Positions 9,340 through 18,806 of a stretch of DNA of 64,000 nt are shown here, piece after piece. The stretch's first letter is position 1. Every line of letters begins with the position of its first letter. The notes beneath the pieces were generated by a model. That model was not told the DNA's origin and made no database searches. It was given only the letters and a program-made list of their open reading frames with translations. This stretch comes from Aquimarina spinulae. GTDB lineage: Bacteria; Bacteroidota; Bacteroidia; Flavobacteriales; Flavobacteriaceae. The translations under genes were made by a program, and so were the position numbers. The stretch spans positions 1,415,501 through 1,479,500 of the forward strand of contig NZ_CALSBP010000002.1 of NCBI RefSeq assembly GCF_943373825.1, read 5' to 3'.

Positions 9340-9380
9340 AAAAGAGGTGACTGTAGTAAATACAGCCACCTCTTTTTTAT
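9340..9380 (+). terminator. Rho-independent terminator after the DUF3103-like gene
   Basis: AAAAGAGGTGaCTGTA pairs with TACAGcCACCTCTTTT across a short loop and is followed by a T run. It lies 20-60 bp after the stop codon. Confidence 0.85.
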
Positions 9381-9395
9381 TTTAAACATAAATAA

Positions 9396-9535
9396 CTATT
9401 CTCCCCAAATCATATAAGGGTATTCTTTATAGAGCTGATATTTTTTTGATTCTAGTCTTTCTAAAAATGCTAAGTGCTGTTTACTTTTTGGGTTAAACGG
9501 CCTATGCTTTATATTCCTTCTTACTCAAATTCACG
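9396..9535 (-). pseudogene. Remnant of a second GSCFA gene (C-terminal end only)
   Basis: Read from 9504 down to the stop at 9396-9398, this encodes RPFNPKSKQHLAFLERLESK then KYQLYKEYPYMIWGE. It aligns almost residue for residue with the C-terminus of the intact GSCFA protein at 11474-12421 (RPFNPKSKQHLEFLERLELK, KYQLYQEYPFMDF). Nucleotide similarity continues upstream to about 9535 but with an indel and an in-frame stop, and no start or conserved core remains. The LRR-lipoprotein gene lies between the remnant and the intact gene. Confidence 0.85.
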
Positions 9536-9594
9536 GATTACAGGGTGTTTTTTCATCATACATAACACAAATTTTGTTCTTCTAAATTTTATAA

Positions 9595-11346
9595 ATGATT
9601 ATGAAAAATAACTCCATAAAAACATTGAAAAGATGTATTGTATTGTGCATGAGCGCAATTGTCATTTCATGCTCCAGCGATGATGATGTTGTGACAGAAA
9701 CTACTATTACTGCAAAAGATTTTGAAACCACTATAGACGAAAACCCTACAGAAGGACAAGAACTAGGAACTATAGAAGCGACTACCAACCAGGGAACCTT
9801 GACCTACACCCTTAAAAGCGAAGAACCCGAAGGAGCTTTAAGTATAGACTCTAAAACAGGAAAAATCACAGTGAAAGACGCTATTTTATTTGATTATGAA
9901 ACCAGAAAAAAACTTACAGCAACCCTACTTATAAAAAATGGGGACAGTAACAAGGAAGCTAAAGTAACAGTACATCTAAACGATATCCATGACCCATTAA
10001 TTACCCTAAAAGATTTTGAAACTACTATAGACGAAAACCCAACAGAAGGACAAGAACTGGGAACTATAGAAGCAACTACCAACCAGGGAACCTTGACCTA
10101 TACCCTTAAAAACGAAGAACCAAAAGGAGCTTTAAACATAGACAAAGAAACCGGAAAAATTACCGTAAAAGATGCTACCTTGTTTGACTATGAAACCAAA
10201 AAAAAACTTACGGCAACGGTACTGGTAAATGACAACGAAGCTAACATAACAATACACCTAAATGATATTATAGAGACAGGTTACATTTCTTTTAAAGACC
10301 CTAATTTTAAAAAGGCATTATTAGAACATACAGCTCCTGTGGTAGATATTAATAGTGATGGAGAAATAAGTATAGAAGAAGCCCAGGTTGTTGAAAGATT
10401 AGCTATAGATGATAAAAACATCTCTGATCTCTCAGGGATTGAATATTTTACAGCCTTAGAATTTTTAGGTTGTCGTAATAATAAGCTAACAACCCTGAAT
10501 GTAAGCAAAAATACAGCTTTAAAGACTTTATGGTGTGGCGATAATCAATTAACAACCCTACATGTAAGTAAAAATACAGCATTAAGATTCTTAAGTTGTC
10601 GTAATAATAAGCTAACTACCCTGGATCTAAGCAAAAATACAGCATTAAAGATTTTATGGTGTGACAATAATCAATTAACGACCCTGAACGTAAGTAAAAA
10701 TACAACATTAGAGGACTTATATTGCCGCTATAATAAACTAACTCTCCTGGATGTAAGCAAAAATACGGCATTAACAAGCTTTGGTTGTTCTAACAATAAC
10801 TTAACAAGCCTGGATGTAAGCAAAAATACAGCATTAACAAGCTTTGGTTGTGCTAAAAATAACTTAACAACCCTTGATCTAAGCAAAAATACAGCATTAA
10901 CACACTTAAATTGCACTAACAATAACCTAATAACCCTGGATGTAAGCAAAAATACAGCATTAACAAACTTTAGTTGTTCTAACAATAACTTAACAAGCCT
11001 TGATGTAAGCAAAAGTATAGCTTTAGAGTTTTTAAAGTGTCATGAAAATAACTTAACAACCCTTGATCTAAGTAAAAATATAAAGCTGGATCTTTTATAT
11101 TGTCACAACAATCAATTAACAACCCTTGATGTAAGCAAAAATACAGCCTTAACACACTTATGGTGTTTTAACAACAAATTAACTGATTTAACCATGAACA
11201 ATGGTAAAAATGCTAGTATGGCATCTGTCGATTTAAGGAATAACCCTGACCTTAGTTGTATACAGGTAGATGATCCTGAAGCAGCATATCTGCCTATATG
11301 GAAAAAAGATGACGCTGCCCGATATTCTAGAGATTGTACATTTTAA
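9595..11346 (+). CDS. Surface lipoprotein with two cadherin-like repeats, an EF-hand-like loop and eleven leucine-rich repeats
   Basis: A 583-residue protein (583 counts the ATG at 9595; an ATG at 9601 is equally possible). The signal peptide ends at a lipobox Cys26 (AIVISCSSDDD), and the acidic run after it fits surface export. Residues about 39-136 and 137-228 are two nearly identical cadherin-like domains with IDENPTEGQELGTIEATT. Residues about 245-270 contain DINSDGEISIEEA, a Ca2+-binding EF-hand/dockerin-type loop. From residue 298 there are eleven 21-residue repeats of the form LTTLDVSKNTALTxLxCxNNx, then a cap ending RYSRDCTF. There is no T9SS domain. Adhesion or ligand binding is the usual inference for this class; no partner is known. 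Confidence 0.85.
   Translation: MIMKNNSIKTLKRCIVLCMSAIVISCSSDDDVVTETTITAKDFETTIDENPTEGQELGTIEATTNQGTLTYTLKSEEPEGALSIDSKTGKITVKDAILFDYETRKKLTATLLIKNGDSNKEAKVTVHLNDIHDPLITLKDFETTIDENPTEGQELGTIEATTNQGTLTYTLKNEEPKGALNIDKETGKITVKDATLFDYETKKKLTATVLVNDNEANITIHLNDIIETGYISFKDPNFKKALLEHTAPVVDINSDGEISIEEAQVVERLAIDDKNISDLSGIEYFTALEFLGCRNNKLTTLNVSKNTALKTLWCGDNQLTTLHVSKNTALRFLSCRNNKLTTLDLSKNTALKILWCDNNQLTTLNVSKNTTLEDLYCRYNKLTLLDVSKNTALTSFGCSNNNLTSLDVSKNTALTSFGCAKNNLTTLDLSKNTALTHLNCTNNNLITLDVSKNTALTNFSCSNNNLTSLDVSKSIALEFLKCHENNLTTLDLSKNIKLDLLYCHNNQLTTLDVSKNTALTHLWCFNNKLTDLTMNNGKNASMASVDLRNNPDLSCIQVDDPEAAYLPIWKKDDAARYSRDCTF
9718..10305 (+). repeat. Two tandem 294-bp repeats encoding cadherin-like domains
   Basis: The segment starting at 9718 and that starting at 10012 are offset by 294 bp (98 codons). 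Their first 100 bp are nearly identical at nucleotide level, so the duplication is recent or maintained by gene conversion. The second copy is a few codons shorter. Confidence 0.85.
10486..11178 (+). repeat. Eleven 63-bp tandem repeats encoding LRR units
   Basis: Exact 63-bp periodicity runs from 10486 to 11178. Many units share the core GTAAGCAAAAATACAGCATT. Each encodes one 21-residue repeat with a Cys at position 17. The array probably varies in copy number between strains. Confidence 0.9.
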
Positions 11347-11372
11347 TTAATAACAAGTCGTACATTGATATC

Positions 11373-11417
11373 AAACTCCATAGTGATGAAATTAGTACTC
11401 ATCGCTATGGGGTTTTC
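11373..11417 (+). terminator. Terminator after the LRR lipoprotein gene
   Basis: AAACTCCATAGTGATGA (11373-11389) pairs with TCATCGCTATGGGGTTT (from 11399) with a few G-U pairs, followed by TTTTCATATTTT. It lies between convergent genes. Confidence 0.75.
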
Positions 11418-11473
11418 ATATTTTGATCATGAGCAATACATAGTTAAAATAAACGCTATATGATAATTCGGGG

Positions 11474-12421
11474 TTAAAAATCCATAAATGGATATTCCTG
11501 ATAAAGTTGATATTTTTTTAATTCTAATCTTTCTAAAAATTCTAAGTGCTGTTTACTTTTGGGATTAAACGGTCTATGCATCATTCCCTTTTTGATTTCT
11601 TCGACTCTACCCATAGTCTGGGCTGTCTTTTCAGAAATCCAAGCTTCAGAAAAACGTTCCCAGATATAATCTATCGCCAACGTATTAGGGTGGATCATAT
11701 CTACATTATAAAACCGATAATCTCTAAGTTCGTCCATCATGATTTCATAAGAAGGAAAATAACTTAGATTTTTATTGTTACTAATAGTTTGATGTAGCGA
11801 TGTGATTAAATGAGACTTACTTCTATTATTTTCTACAAACCCATCTTTACTATGTCGTACAGGAGAAACGGTAAATACAATTTCTACTGATGGGTTAATA
11901 CCTCTAATTAGATGTATACAATTCTGAAGGCATTGATTGATCTCATCTACAGATAATAATTCTTTTTCAAACTCTCTTTGCGGAATTTTATGACAGTTTG
12001 CCACCACCATATCCAGAGATTTTAATCGATATACCCAAGCGGTTCCTAAAGTGATAAAAATATGTGTCGCAGAGTTAATATTCTTTCTTGTAGTCGTTAA
12101 TGCAGTATTTAAATTAGATAATACTACATTTTGATCAGCATTACTTAAAGAGGAGTGTGCATCAAAACAATGCCATTGTTCATTAATATAAAACAAATCG
12201 GTATCGGTATATTGTTCTCCCTGGGTAGCCATCCACAAAAATGTTTCTATTGCTTTAGGGTGAAATAATATCCCAAACGGATTGATCTTATTCCTAAACT
12301 TAAAGTATTCGAATTTCTCTCCTATGTTTTCTGCAAAACATGAGCCTAACAGTAAAAGTTCTGAGTTGTAATCAATTTTTGGTTCTTGAGACTGTAGTGT
12401 TATTTTGGTTTGTAGGTTCAT
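11474..12421 (-). CDS. GSCFA-domain protein
   Basis: A 315-residue protein with the family's eponymous motif in ELLLLGSCFAENIGEKF (residues about 21-37), then NPFGILFHP, THIFITLGTAWVY and FTVSPVRHSKDGF. The GSCFA family is related to SGNH/GDSL hydrolases; the Ser of GSCF and the late NVDMIHPN segment would be the candidate active-site residues. Substrate is unknown. No signal peptide is evident. The gene follows alaS on the same strand, separated by a strong hairpin. A decayed copy of its 3' end lies at 9396-9535. Confidence 0.85.
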   Translation of the reverse strand: MNLQTKITLQSQEPKIDYNSELLLLGSCFAENIGEKFEYFKFRNKINPFGILFHPKAIETFLWMATQGEQYTDTDLFYINEQWHCFDAHSSLSNADQNVVLSNLNTALTTTRKNINSATHIFITLGTAWVYRLKSLDMVVANCHKIPQREFEKELLSVDEINQCLQNCIHLIRGINPSVEIVFTVSPVRHSKDGFVENNRSKSHLITSLHQTISNNKNLSYFPSYEIMMDELRDYRFYNVDMIHPNTLAIDYIWERFSEAWISEKTAQTMGRVEEIKKGMMHRPFNPKSKQHLEFLERLELKKYQLYQEYPFMDF

Positions 12422-12431
12422 AAGTCTCCTT

Positions 12432-12468
12432 ACTCCTCCTCTTCCACAAAGGAAGAGGAGGAGTTTTA
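12432..12468. terminator. Strong hairpin between alaS and the GSCFA gene
   Basis: A perfect 14-bp stem (12432-12445 with 12451-12464) with a 5-nt loop. The T tract follows it on the + strand, while both flanking genes are on the reverse strand; there the hairpin is followed by AAGGAG and the GSCFA ATG. It may act as a processing or attenuation element or protect the alaS mRNA end. Confidence 0.65.
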
Positions 12469-12478
12469 TAGTTTAAGA

Positions 12479-15112
12479 TTATTTTAAATATTGTTTTGCA
12501 TTCTCTAATGCTTCTTCTATACCTGCAGGATTCTTTCCTCCTGCTGTAGCAAAAAATGGTTGTCCGCCACCGCCGCCTTGGATATACTTACCAAGTTCAC
12601 GAACCATTTGCCCGGCATTTAACTGTTTCTCTTCTACCAGGTTTTTAGAAATATAGCATGATAACAAGGCCTTTCCTTTCTGATCTGATCCGAATAGCAT
12701 TACAACATTTTCAAGTTCACCTCCTAATTCGAATGACAAATCTTTAATTCCGGCAGCATCTAAGTCTACTTTTTTGGCCAGAAATTTAACTCCATTTACA
12801 TCTTCAAATTCCGATTTAAGGTCTCCTTTTAGATTTTTAGCCTTATCCTTAAGAAGAGCTTCGATCTGTTTTTTCAGACTTGAATTTTCTTCTTGTAATG
12901 ATATAATAGTTTTTAAAGGATCCTTTGTTTTAAGCACTGCTTTTACTTCTCCATACGCTTCAGATTGAGTTGTAAAGAATTCTTTTGCTGCATCTCCGGT
13001 AATTGCTTCAATCCTTCGAATTCCTGCTGCAATCGCACTTTCAGATACAATTTTAAAATGCCATATGCTACTGGTATTTTTTACATGAGTACCGCCACAA
13101 AGCTCCATAGATTCTCCAAATCGTATTGCTCTTACTGTATCTCCGTATTTTTCTCCAAACAGTGCTATTGCTCCTTCTGTTATTGCCTGATCATAAGAAA
13201 TATTACGTTGCTCTTCTAGCGGAAGTTGTTCGCGAATTCTCGCATTTACAAAATGCTCAACTTCTTTCAATTCTTCGGTAGTCATTTTAGCAAAATGAGA
13301 GAAATCAAAACGCAAATTACCACTATGAACCATCGATCCCTTTTGTTCTACATGAGTACCCAGAATTGTACGCAATGCCTGATGCATCAAATGTGTTGCC
13401 GTATGATTAGAAGCAGATCTCGAACGTTGTTTTTCATCTACCACAGCAGTCAAAGTCTCATCAATATGCTTAGGCAAGTTTTTAGTAAAATGAATAATCA
13501 GATTATTTTCTTTTTTGGTATCTATTATATACACCACATCACCATTAGGTACCTCTAGGTATCCTTTGTCTCCAACCTGCCCTCCTCCTTCGGGGTAAAA
13601 TGGTGTTTTATCAAATACTAATTGATATAGTTCTCCATCTTTCTTACTATTTACTTTACGATAACGGGTTACTTTTACATTTGTTTTAAGATGATCATAT
13701 CCAATAAAATTTTCTGTAGTAGTACCATCTAGTAATATTTTCCAATCTCCGGCAGTTACCTGTGATGCAGCTCTGGATCTATCTTTTTGTTTCTGAAGTT
13801 CTACTTCAAAAGCTTTTTCATCTAATTCATATCCCTGCTCACTTAAAATTAAAGCTGTTAAATCAATCGGAAAACCAAAAGTATCATACAATTCGAAAGC
13901 TTTCTCTCCAGAGATTATATTTCCTTTGGTATTCTTGATCACATTTTCTAACAATACTAATCCTTGATCCAATGTTCTTAAAAAAGATTGTTCTTCTTCT
14001 TTAATTACATTAGTGATTAAGTTTTTCTGAGCTTTCAATTCTGGGAAAGCTTTACTCATTTGTTTGCTAAGTGTTTCTACCAGCTTATATATAAAAGGTT
14101 CTTTGGTATCCAGAAAAGTAAACCCATATCGAATGGCTCTACGCAAAATTCTTCTAATTACATACCCTGCTCCTGTATTACTAGGTAGTTGGCCATCTGC
14201 AATAGAAAATGACACAGCTCTTACATGATCTGCAATAACACGAATTGCAACACTTACTTTTCCATCATCATTGGTTGGCAAGCTATTTTTATCGTATGTA
14301 GAATTGGTGATCGTTTCAATTTCTCGAATTAAAGGCGTAAAAACATCTGTATCATAATTTGATTTCACTCCTTGTAACACCATACATAAACGTTCAAAAC
14401 CCATTCCGGTATCTACATGCTGTGCGGGTAACTTCTCTAATGACCCATCTGCTTTTCGGTTATACTGCATAAAAACCAGGTTCCAGATCTCTACCACTTG
14501 TGGATGATCCATATTTACCAGGTCCCGACCAGGAGTTTTAGCTTTTTCTTCCTCAGAACGAATATCTACATGAATTTCGGAACAAGGACCACAAGGTCCC
14601 TGATCTCCCATTTCCCAGAAATTATCTTTCTTATTTCCCATGATGATACGCTCTTCTGGAACAATAGCTGTCCAAAGATCATAAGCTTCCTGATCCATAT
14701 CCAGATTTTCATCTTTTGCACCTTCAAAAACAGAAACATAAAGAATGTCTTTATCTATACCATATACTTCGGTTAATAATTCCCAGGCCCATTGGATTGC
14801 TTCTTTTTTAAAATAATCTCCAAAACTCCAATTCCCAAGCATTTCAAACATGGTATGGTGATAGGTATCCATACCTACTTCTTCCAGATCATTATGTTTA
14901 CCGCTTACACGTAAACATTTTTGCGTATCTGTTATTCGATTACTTTTTGGAATACCATTACCTAAAAAGAATTCTTTAAACTGGTTCATCCCGGCATTAG
15001 TAAACATTAAAGTAGGATCGTCCTTAATCACCATTGGTGCAGAAGGCACGATGCTATGTTTTTTGGATTTAAAAAACTCTAAAAATTGATTTCGTATTTC
15101 TTGGGATTTCAT
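12479..15112 (-). CDS. alaS: Alanyl-tRNA synthetase
   Basis: A full-length 877-residue class II synthetase that charges tRNA-Ala. The N-terminal catalytic core begins [20 protein letters not shown] and includes [15 protein letters not shown] and [13 protein letters not shown]. The editing domain has the zinc-binding HxxxH in [14 protein letters not shown] with the later CGGTHVKNT. The C-terminal C-Ala domain ends with [17 protein letters not shown]. Divergent from the M23 peptidase gene, an arrangement I recall as common in Flavobacteriia. Confidence 0.98.
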   Translation of the reverse strand: MKSQEIRNQFLEFFKSKKHSIVPSAPMVIKDDPTLMFTNAGMNQFKEFFLGNGIPKSNRITDTQKCLRVSGKHNDLEEVGMDTYHHTMFEMLGNWSFGDYFKKEAIQWAWELLTEVYGIDKDILYVSVFEGAKDENLDMDQEAYDLWTAIVPEERIIMGNKKDNFWEMGDQGPCGPCSEIHVDIRSEEEKAKTPGRDLVNMDHPQVVEIWNLVFMQYNRKADGSLEKLPAQHVDTGMGFERLCMVLQGVKSNYDTDVFTPLIREIETITNSTYDKNSLPTNDDGKVSVAIRVIADHVRAVSFSIADGQLPSNTGAGYVIRRILRRAIRYGFTFLDTKEPFIYKLVETLSKQMSKAFPELKAQKNLITNVIKEEEQSFLRTLDQGLVLLENVIKNTKGNIISGEKAFELYDTFGFPIDLTALILSEQGYELDEKAFEVELQKQKDRSRAASQVTAGDWKILLDGTTTENFIGYDHLKTNVKVTRYRKVNSKKDGELYQLVFDKTPFYPEGGGQVGDKGYLEVPNGDVVYIIDTKKENNLIIHFTKNLPKHIDETLTAVVDEKQRSRSASNHTATHLMHQALRTILGTHVEQKGSMVHSGNLRFDFSHFAKMTTEELKEVEHFVNARIREQLPLEEQRNISYDQAITEGAIALFGEKYGDTVRAIRFGESMELCGGTHVKNTSSIWHFKIVSESAIAAGIRRIEAITGDAAKEFFTTQSEAYGEVKAVLKTKDPLKTIISLQEENSSLKKQIEALLKDKAKNLKGDLKSEFEDVNGVKFLAKKVDLDAAGIKDLSFELGGELENVVMLFGSDQKGKALLSCYISKNLVEEKQLNAGQMVRELGKYIQGGGGGQPFFATAGGKNPAGIEEALENAKQYLK

Positions 15113-15240
15113 GAATTCTATGTATTACTATTTTTCGAAATAAAACACTTAACACAATCGCGATCATTATTTTGCGTTGTTTTAAAAAAAGATTCTAAAT
15201 CGATATTTGTCAGTTTTTTCTAGACTTTGCAACAATTTGT

Positions 15241-15248
15241 TATATTTG
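15241..15248 (+). promoter_or_regulatory. Candidate -7 element for the M23 peptidase operon
   Basis: TATATTTG matches TAnnTTTG exactly, about 70 bp upstream of the M23 peptidase ATG. No TTG lies at the ideal -33 distance, so only this half is supported. Confidence 0.4.
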
Positions 15249-15317
15249 TTGCGATGTCTTGGTTTTTTATAAACCACATATTGGTTGATATCCTGCAAAA
15301 ATAGCATATTTTAGATT

Positions 15318-16295
15318 ATGTCAAAGGTTAAATATTACTATGATAGTGAGACGCTTTCTTATCGCAGAATTGAGCAAAAGAAAGGTCGTAGATTTGGTAT
15401 AGCTGCATTAGGAGTTATTAGCGCTTTTTTAGCTGGTTTCATCCTTCTTCTTATTTATCTTAACATCCCTCAATTAGAGACTCCTAAAGAAAAAGCATAT
15501 AAAAGAGAACTTGAGAATATGCAGCTTCAGTATGATTTAATGAATCAAAGATTGAAGCGTGATGAAAATATTCTAAAAGAGATTGCAGAACGTGACGATA
15601 ACATTTATCGTCTTTATTTTGGTGCCAATCCTATTCCTGAAGAATTACGTAATGCTGGATTTGGAGGTGTAAACAGATATAAAAGCTTAGAAGGTTTTGA
15701 TAATTCTGATATTATTATTGAAAGCAGTGAGCGTATCGATAAATTGACAAAACAGATTGTGGTTCAATCAAAGTCTCTTGATGAAATCGCATCGTTGGCC
15801 GAGAAAAAAGAAGAATTATTAGCTACAATTCCTGCCATACAACCTATTCAAAATTCGGATTTAAGACGTATGGCTTCTGGTTATGGATGGAGAAGTGATC
15901 CTTTTACCAAAGCACGAAAATTTCATTACGGAATGGATTTTTCGGCTAATACAGGAACACCGGTTTATGCTTCTGGTAATGGGGTTGTAAAACGTGCAGA
16001 TGCTAATTCTTCTGGTTATGGAAAACATATCCGTATTGATCACGGCTTTAATTATGTAAGTTTATATGCTCACTTAAGTAAATATAACGTAGAGAAAGGC
16101 CAGAAAGTAAAACGAGGAGATGTTATTGGATATGTAGGAAGTACTGGAAGATCCGTAGCACCTCATCTACATTATGAAATTTTTAAAGATGGCGAACGTA
16201 TTAATCCTCGTAATTTTTACTACGGAAGTTTAACCCCTAAAGAATTTGAACAGATGCTTAAAGCTTCTAACCTAATTAACGAAACTCTAGACTAA
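15318..16295 (+). CDS. Membrane-anchored M23-family metallopeptidase (LytM-type)
   Basis: A 325-residue protein with one N-terminal membrane segment (about residues 28-50), a coiled-coil region (about 58-170), and a C-terminal LytM/M23 domain. Zinc ligands are visible in FHYGMDFSANTGTPVYASG (HxxxD) and APHLHYEIF (HxH), with a further His in YVSLYAHLSKY. It should cut peptidoglycan cross-links in the periplasm or act as an amidase activator; the intact ligands favour an active enzyme. It starts a packed + strand run of six genes. Confidence 0.93.
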   Translation: MSKVKYYYDSETLSYRRIEQKKGRRFGIAALGVISAFLAGFILLLIYLNIPQLETPKEKAYKRELENMQLQYDLMNQRLKRDENILKEIAERDDNIYRLYFGANPIPEELRNAGFGGVNRYKSLEGFDNSDIIIESSERIDKLTKQIVVQSKSLDEIASLAEKKEELLATIPAIQPIQNSDLRRMASGYGWRSDPFTKARKFHYGMDFSANTGTPVYASGNGVVKRADANSSGYGKHIRIDHGFNYVSLYAHLSKYNVEKGQKVKRGDVIGYVGSTGRSVAPHLHYEIFKDGERINPRNFYYGSLTPKEFEQMLKASNLINETLD

Positions 16296-16301
16296 ATATT
16301 G

Positions 16302-17408
16302 ATGCGCAAACTATTTCTTATTGTCTTCGTTTTTGGTTTTTGTTCTTCTATACAGGCTCAAAAATATTCAAAAGAAGTATTGGATTCGATGTACGTAATA
16401 GTCCAAAACACCCAACAAAAATTAGCAAAACCAACGTATATCAAAATCATGGCCGTTGGTGACATCATGATGGGAACCGATTTCCCCAATGATAGTTATT
16501 TACCTCCCGAAGGTAAAGGTCCTTTTGATGATGTTAATACTGTACTTAGCCAGGCAGATTTACTTTTTGGTAATTTAGAAGGCACACTTACTGATGAGGG
16601 AGAGAATGCTAAACGCTGTTCTGATCCGTCAAAATGTTATTCCTTTAGATCACCAGAATATTTTGGAAAATACCTTGAAGAAACTGGGTTTGATGTAATG
16701 AGTATTGCTAATAATCACATTGGTGATTTTGGCGAAATTGGAATTAAGAACACTTCTAAAACCCTCGAAAAGCACAATATTGCTTATGCAGGAGTATTTG
16801 CTCAACCTTCTACAGTTTTCGAAAAAGATGGTATCACGTATGGATTTTGTGCTTTTGCCCCTAACAAGGATTGCATAAAAATTCATAACTTAACCAATGC
16901 TAAAAAAATCGTAACCGAACTCAAACAAAAGGTAGATATCGTGATTGTTTCTTTTCATGGAGGGGCAGAAGGCCTTAAATACACTCATGTTCCCAGAAAA
17001 ACAGAACGTTTTTATGGCGAAGATCGCGGTGATGTGTATCGTTTTGCACATACTATGATTGATGCTGGTGCTGATATTATTATAGGGCATGGACCACATG
17101 TTTCAAGAGCTTTTGAAGTATATAAAAATAAATTTATAGCATATAGTTTGGGTAATTTCTGCACGTACTCCCGATTTAATTTAAGAGGGATTAAAGGATA
17201 TGCTCCTATTGCAGAAATCGATATTGATACCGATGGTAATTTTATTAAAGGAAAACTTCATTCTGCCAAACAAATAGATGAAGTATATCCATTTATGGAT
17301 AAGAAAAAGGGAGCATTAAATGAAATCAAATCATTAACAGAAGAAGATTTCCCTGAAAGTAAGCTCATTTTTGAAGATGACGGAAGTTTTACACAACAAA
17401 AAGAATAA
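16302..17408 (+). CDS. CapA-family metallophosphatase-like protein
   Basis: About 368 residues from the ATG at 16302; a TTG three bases earlier is possible but less likely. A signal peptide ends near SIQAQ. The CapA/PgsA fold is shown by IKIMAVGDIMMGTDFP, LFGNLEGTLTD, VMSIANNHIGDFGEIG, IVSFHGGAEG and GADIIIGHGPHVSRAFE, which carry the expected metal-binding Asp, Asn and His residues. CapA proteins are linked to poly-gamma-glutamate capsules, but no capBC genes are here, so a hydrolytic envelope role is as likely. It begins 6 bp after the M23 gene. Confidence 0.87.
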   Translation: MRKLFLIVFVFGFCSSIQAQKYSKEVLDSMYVIVQNTQQKLAKPTYIKIMAVGDIMMGTDFPNDSYLPPEGKGPFDDVNTVLSQADLLFGNLEGTLTDEGENAKRCSDPSKCYSFRSPEYFGKYLEETGFDVMSIANNHIGDFGEIGIKNTSKTLEKHNIAYAGVFAQPSTVFEKDGITYGFCAFAPNKDCIKIHNLTNAKKIVTELKQKVDIVIVSFHGGAEGLKYTHVPRKTERFYGEDRGDVYRFAHTMIDAGADIIIGHGPHVSRAFEVYKNKFIAYSLGNFCTYSRFNLRGIKGYAPIAEIDIDTDGNFIKGKLHSAKQIDEVYPFMDKKKGALNEIKSLTEEDFPESKLIFEDDGSFTQQKE

Positions 17409-17410
17409 GT

Positions 17411-17740
17411 ATGTATGTAGACTTGCCTAAAAAAATGTATTATAGTATCGGGGAGGTAGCCGATGCTTTTGATGTAAATGCCTCATTAATTCGTTTTTGG
17501 GAAAAAGAGTTTGATATTATAAAGCCTAAAAAAAATGCTAAAGGCAATCGGAAATTTACCCCAGAAGACATCAAAAACCTCGAGTTAATTTACCACTTAG
17601 TAAAAGAACGTGGTTTTACTCTCGAAGGTGCTAAAACTCACCTTAAAGAACAGAAACAAGAAGCCTTAGATAGTTTCGATATCATAAGAAAACTAGAATC
17701 TATCAAAGGACAATTGCTTAAAATTAAAGAACAACTATAA
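17411..17740 (+). CDS. Short MerR-family transcriptional regulator
   Basis: A 109-residue protein with an N-terminal MerR winged helix (YYSIGEVADAFDVNASLIRF, WEKEFDIIKPKKN) and a C-terminal helix for dimerisation. No Cys-based metal site is present. It lies directly between capA-like and lemA-like genes, a few bases from the first. The regulated genes cannot be read from the sequence. Confidence 0.9.
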   Translation: MYVDLPKKMYYSIGEVADAFDVNASLIRFWEKEFDIIKPKKNAKGNRKFTPEDIKNLELIYHLVKERGFTLEGAKTHLKEQKQEALDSFDIIRKLESIKGQLLKIKEQL

Positions 17741-17766
17741 AAAGTCATCTTATTATAATTTGAGTT

Positions 17767-18369
17767 ATGAAAAAACTTTTAATACCAGTATTAGTAATCG
17801 TAGGAATCATTGTAATTCTGTATTTCTTTTTTGGAGGTCGTTATAACACTGCTGTTACACTACAAGAAGATGCAAAAACAGCGTGGTCTAATGTAGAAAG
17901 TGCTTACCAAAGACGTAGTGACCTTATTGGCAACTTAGTTAAAACCGTTCAGGGAGCTGCAGATTTTGAACGTAATACTTTAAAAGAAGTAATCGAAGCC
18001 AGAGCCAAAGCAACTGCTGTAAATATTGACCCTAGTAATATTACACCAGATCAAATAGCACAGTTTCAACAGGCACAAGGAGGACTAACCTCTGCCCTAT
18101 CAAGATTATTAGTAACCGTAGAGCGTTATCCTGATCTAAAAGCAAATCAAAATTTCCTTAATCTGCAAACCCAACTAGAAGGAACAGAAAATAGGATTAA
18201 TGTAGAGCGTAATAGGTACAACGAATCTGTAGGTGGCTATACAAAATTCATGAGAAAATTTCCTAATAACATCATTTTAAGTATTTTCGGAAGCTTTGAA
18301 GAAATGGCACGGTTTGAAGCTGATAGAGGTGCAGAAAAAGCACCAGATGTTGATTTTAATTTTAAATAA
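17767..18369 (+). CDS. LemA-family protein
   Basis: A 200-residue protein with an N-terminal membrane segment (residues 3-24) and the helical LemA core: LQEDAKTAWSNVESAYQRRS, DLIGNLVKTVQGAADFE and LQTQLEGTENRINVERNRYN. The molecular function is unknown; the family commonly pairs with TPM-domain proteins. Its stop codon overlaps the start of the next gene. Confidence 0.93.
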   Translation: MKKLLIPVLVIVGIIVILYFFFGGRYNTAVTLQEDAKTAWSNVESAYQRRSDLIGNLVKTVQGAADFERNTLKEVIEARAKATAVNIDPSNITPDQIAQFQQAQGGLTSALSRLLVTVERYPDLKANQNFLNLQTQLEGTENRINVERNRYNESVGGYTKFMRKFPNNIILSIFGSFEEMARFEADRGAEKAPDVDFNFK

Positions 18370-18806
18370 TGTCTAAGGTAGAAGATTTTCTTACTTATGA
18401 TCAAGAGCAACAAATCGTAGCTGCAATTAGAGATGCAGAAAAAACAACATCGGGAGAGATTCGTGTGCATCTGGAAAAACATACTGAAATAGAAATTTTG
18501 GAAAGAGCTACCGAAGTTTTTCATTGGTTAAAAATGGATAATACCATCCAACGTAATGGAGTCCTCATCTATGTTGCTGTAGAAGACCGTAGTTTTGCTA
18601 TTTTTGGAGATAAAGGTATTAATGAAGTCGTTGGAGATGATTTTTGGGAAAGTACAAAAGATACCATACTTGAGCAGTTTAAAAAAGGAGATTTCACTCA
18701 AGGATTAATTAACGGAGTTCTTCTTGCCGGAGAGCAATTACAGAAATACTTCCCCTGGGATCATACTGATATCAACGAACTCTCTGACGAAATCTCTAAA
18801 GGATAA
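18369..18806 (+). CDS. Soluble TPM-domain protein
   Basis: A 145-residue protein with the TPM (TLP18.3/Psb32/MOLO-1) phosphatase-like fold: IVAAIRDAEKTTSGEIRVHL near the start and NGVLIYVAVEDRSFAIFGDK in the middle. No signal peptide or membrane segment is seen. It is translationally coupled to the LemA gene (stop and start share a base) and abuts the next TPM gene. Role unknown, presumably with its two neighbours at the membrane. Confidence 0.88.
   Translation: MSKVEDFLTYDQEQQIVAAIRDAEKTTSGEIRVHLEKHTEIEILERATEVFHWLKMDNTIQRNGVLIYVAVEDRSFAIFGDKGINEVVGDDFWESTKDTILEQFKKGDFTQGLINGVLLAGEQLQKYFPWDHTDINELSDEISKG

Noticed and set aside
10486..11178. Regular 63-bp repeats resembling a CRISPR-like or satellite array
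   Set aside because: They are in frame inside one coding sequence, have no unique spacers, and encode LRR units. Antisense open frames over this stretch are by-products of the repeat.
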